DNA of 5,473 nt. It comes from CAG-273 sp963560005 (GTDB lineage Bacteria > Bacillota > Clostridia > TANB77 > CAG-508). The stretch's first letter is position 1. Every line of letters starts with the position of its first letter. This document shows positions 4,768-5,473 of this stretch, one piece after another. The stretch spans positions 1 to 5,473 of the forward strand of contig CAUWNG010000008.1 in the NCBI GenBank assembly GCA_963560005.1, written 5' to 3'. The notes below the pieces were generated by a model. That model was not told the DNA's origin. It did no database searches and saw only the letters and a program-made list of their open reading frames with translations. A program made the translations under genes and the position numbers.

Positions 4768-5473
4768 CTATTTTTCTATTTCTTCTGTTTTGTCATTATT
4801 ACCTGAAATTTTTAAATTTTCATTTGTTTTATTTATATCTTCATATCCTTTTATTCCTAATTTTTCTTTTTCTGATAAATTCATTTTTTCACTAAATTTT
4901 TCAAAATCAAAATTTTTGTTATTTTTTTCTTTGTTATATTTTGAATAAATATTTTTTTCTCTTTGTGTCAATACAGTAGATCTATAAAAGTTTTTCTTAT
5001 TTTTATAAGATTCATTATATACTTGTAAACTTTCTTTCTCTTCTTGTGATAAATTCATAGTTTTGCAAAATTCTTCAAATTCAAATCCTTCTTCATTATA
5101 TAAATTTTTATATGTTTCTTTAATAATTTTTTCCCTTGAAGGTAATTCTTGTGTATCTTCTAAATTTCCAGATGTAATAAGTTTTTGTTTAAATTTACTT
5201 AATATTTCTGTAATTTTTCCAACTGGCTTTATATAAGTTGCAAGTCCACTTTTTTCACCTAATTTAGCTATTCTTTTTAATAATTTTTTAGCTTTATTAT
5301 TTATTTTTGCTGTTTTCAAATTATTTAAATTGTATTCTATATTTAAATCACAATTTTCTGGATATATTTTTTTATTTTCTATATTATAAAAATATTGTTT
5401 TAATAATTCTGTTCCATATTCTTTATCTCTTCTATTTAAAATTCTAACTAATTCAATATCTATATTCTTTAAA
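4768..5473 (-). CDS. Unrecognised Lys/Asn-rich protein with duplicated helical module, 5' end outside window
   Basis: I do not recognise this protein. The frame is open from the TAG at 4768-4770 to the right edge, giving 234 visible residues with no ATG and no stop, so it is the C-terminal part of a longer gene. A TTG at 5317-5319 is not a convincing start: no ribosome binding site precedes it and the frame stays open 51 codons further upstream. Counting from the edge, residues 53-98 are strongly basic (KINNKAKKLLKRIAK, then GLATYIKPVGK). Residues 109-152 and 167-210 are two copies of a 44-residue module sharing F-x-FE-x-F-x3-MNLS-x2-EK-x5-Y. L-(P/S/T)-x2-EK recurs four times, at 110, 141, 168 and 199. 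The tail is acidic and hydrophilic. No signal peptide or membrane segment is visible. G+C is very low (13 of 60 at 5101-5160), unlike the operon it precedes. Confidence 0.8.
   Translation of the reverse strand, partial: LKNIDIELVRILNRRDKEYGTELLKQYFYNIENKKIYPENCDLNIEYNLNNLKTAKINNKAKKLLKRIAKLGEKSGLATYIKPVGKITEILSKFKQKLITSGNLEDTQELPSREKIIKETYKNLYNEEGFEFEEFCKTMNLSQEEKESLQVYNESYKNKKNFYRSTVLTQREKNIYSKYNKEKNNKNFDFEKFSEKMNLSEKEKLGIKGYEDINKTNENLKISGNNDKTEEIEK
4843..4974 (-). repeat. Second copy of 44-codon repeat module
   Basis: Encodes 44 residues beginning VLTQREKNIYSKYNKE and ending EKLGIKGY. Aligned without gaps to the copy at 5017-5148, 18 of 44 residues are identical. The copies are offset by 58 codons (174 nt). 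The DNA of both copies shares a plus-strand TGATAAATTCAT and similar flanks, which suggests duplication. Confidence 0.7.
5017..5148 (-). repeat. First copy of 44-codon repeat module
   Basis: Encodes 44 residues beginning ELPSREKIIKETYKNL and ending EEKESLQVY, including FEFEEFCKTMNLS. Its partner is at 4843-4974. Each copy starts with L-x2-REK and carries a second L-S-x2-EK near its end, so the ancestral unit may be about 30 residues, present four times. Confidence 0.7.

Noticed and set aside
4646..4948. Plus-strand open frame of 100 codons crossing the rpsL start, the control region and the upstream gene
   Set aside because: It runs antisense through the promoter, the rpsL start and the repeat-bearing gene. 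Its Phe/Ile/Ser-rich sequence is what AT-rich antisense DNA yields, with no family resemblance.
5317..5319. TTG as the start codon of the upstream gene
   Set aside because: No ribosome binding site precedes it and the same frame is open for 51 further codons to the window edge, so the gene most likely begins outside.
1..5473. tRNA or rRNA genes, CRISPR arrays, insertion sequences, or frameshifts in the conserved genes
   Set aside because: None seen. The four translation genes are full length, and I found no terminal inverted repeats, transposase motifs or regularly spaced DNA repeats.

Overview
This window is the str operon of a low-G+C Gram-positive bacterium, read entirely on the minus strand in the order rpsL - rpsG - fusA - tuf (4663 down to 111), plus the 3' part of an unrecognised AT-rich gene upstream of it. 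The organism is most likely a member of the Bacillota, probably class Clostridia. The grounds are AT-rich intergenic DNA, strong AAGGAGG-type ribosome binding sites, an S12 carrying the Gram-positive N-terminal insertion, and EF-G/EF-Tu sequences of clostridial style. Genus cannot be fixed from the sequence alone. The standard genetic code is used (Trp is TGG in fusA).

Layout, in the direction of transcription (right to left). From the right edge to 4768 lies an AT-rich reading frame that stays open to the window boundary, so the gene starts outside. Its C-terminal part holds a duplicated 44-residue helical-looking module. From 4767 to 4664 is a compact control region: a good promoter beginning 10 nt after the previous stop codon, a long inverted repeat overlapping the promoter and leader, and the rpsL ribosome binding site. 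rpsL (S12) and rpsG (S7) follow, both starting at GTG, separated by an unusually roomy 188-nt spacer with RNA-hairpin potential. fusA (EF-G) follows rpsG after only 30 nt. A 165-nt spacer with its own promoter and a UP-element-like upstream repeat precedes tuf (EF-Tu). tuf ends at a T-rich intrinsic terminator (57-87). A second hairpin (21-45) reads better as a terminator for something arriving on the plus strand from beyond the left edge.

The genes form one translation module: S12 and S7 are 30S proteins of the decoding centre and the head, EF-Tu delivers aminoacyl-tRNA, and EF-G drives translocation. The extra promoter before tuf fits the need for much more EF-Tu than ribosomes.

No new mobile, defence or biosynthetic system is visible. 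The items most worth checking are the inverted repeat over the rpsL promoter, the 188-nt rpsL-rpsG spacer as a possible S7 autoregulatory site, and the unrecognised repeat-bearing protein upstream.
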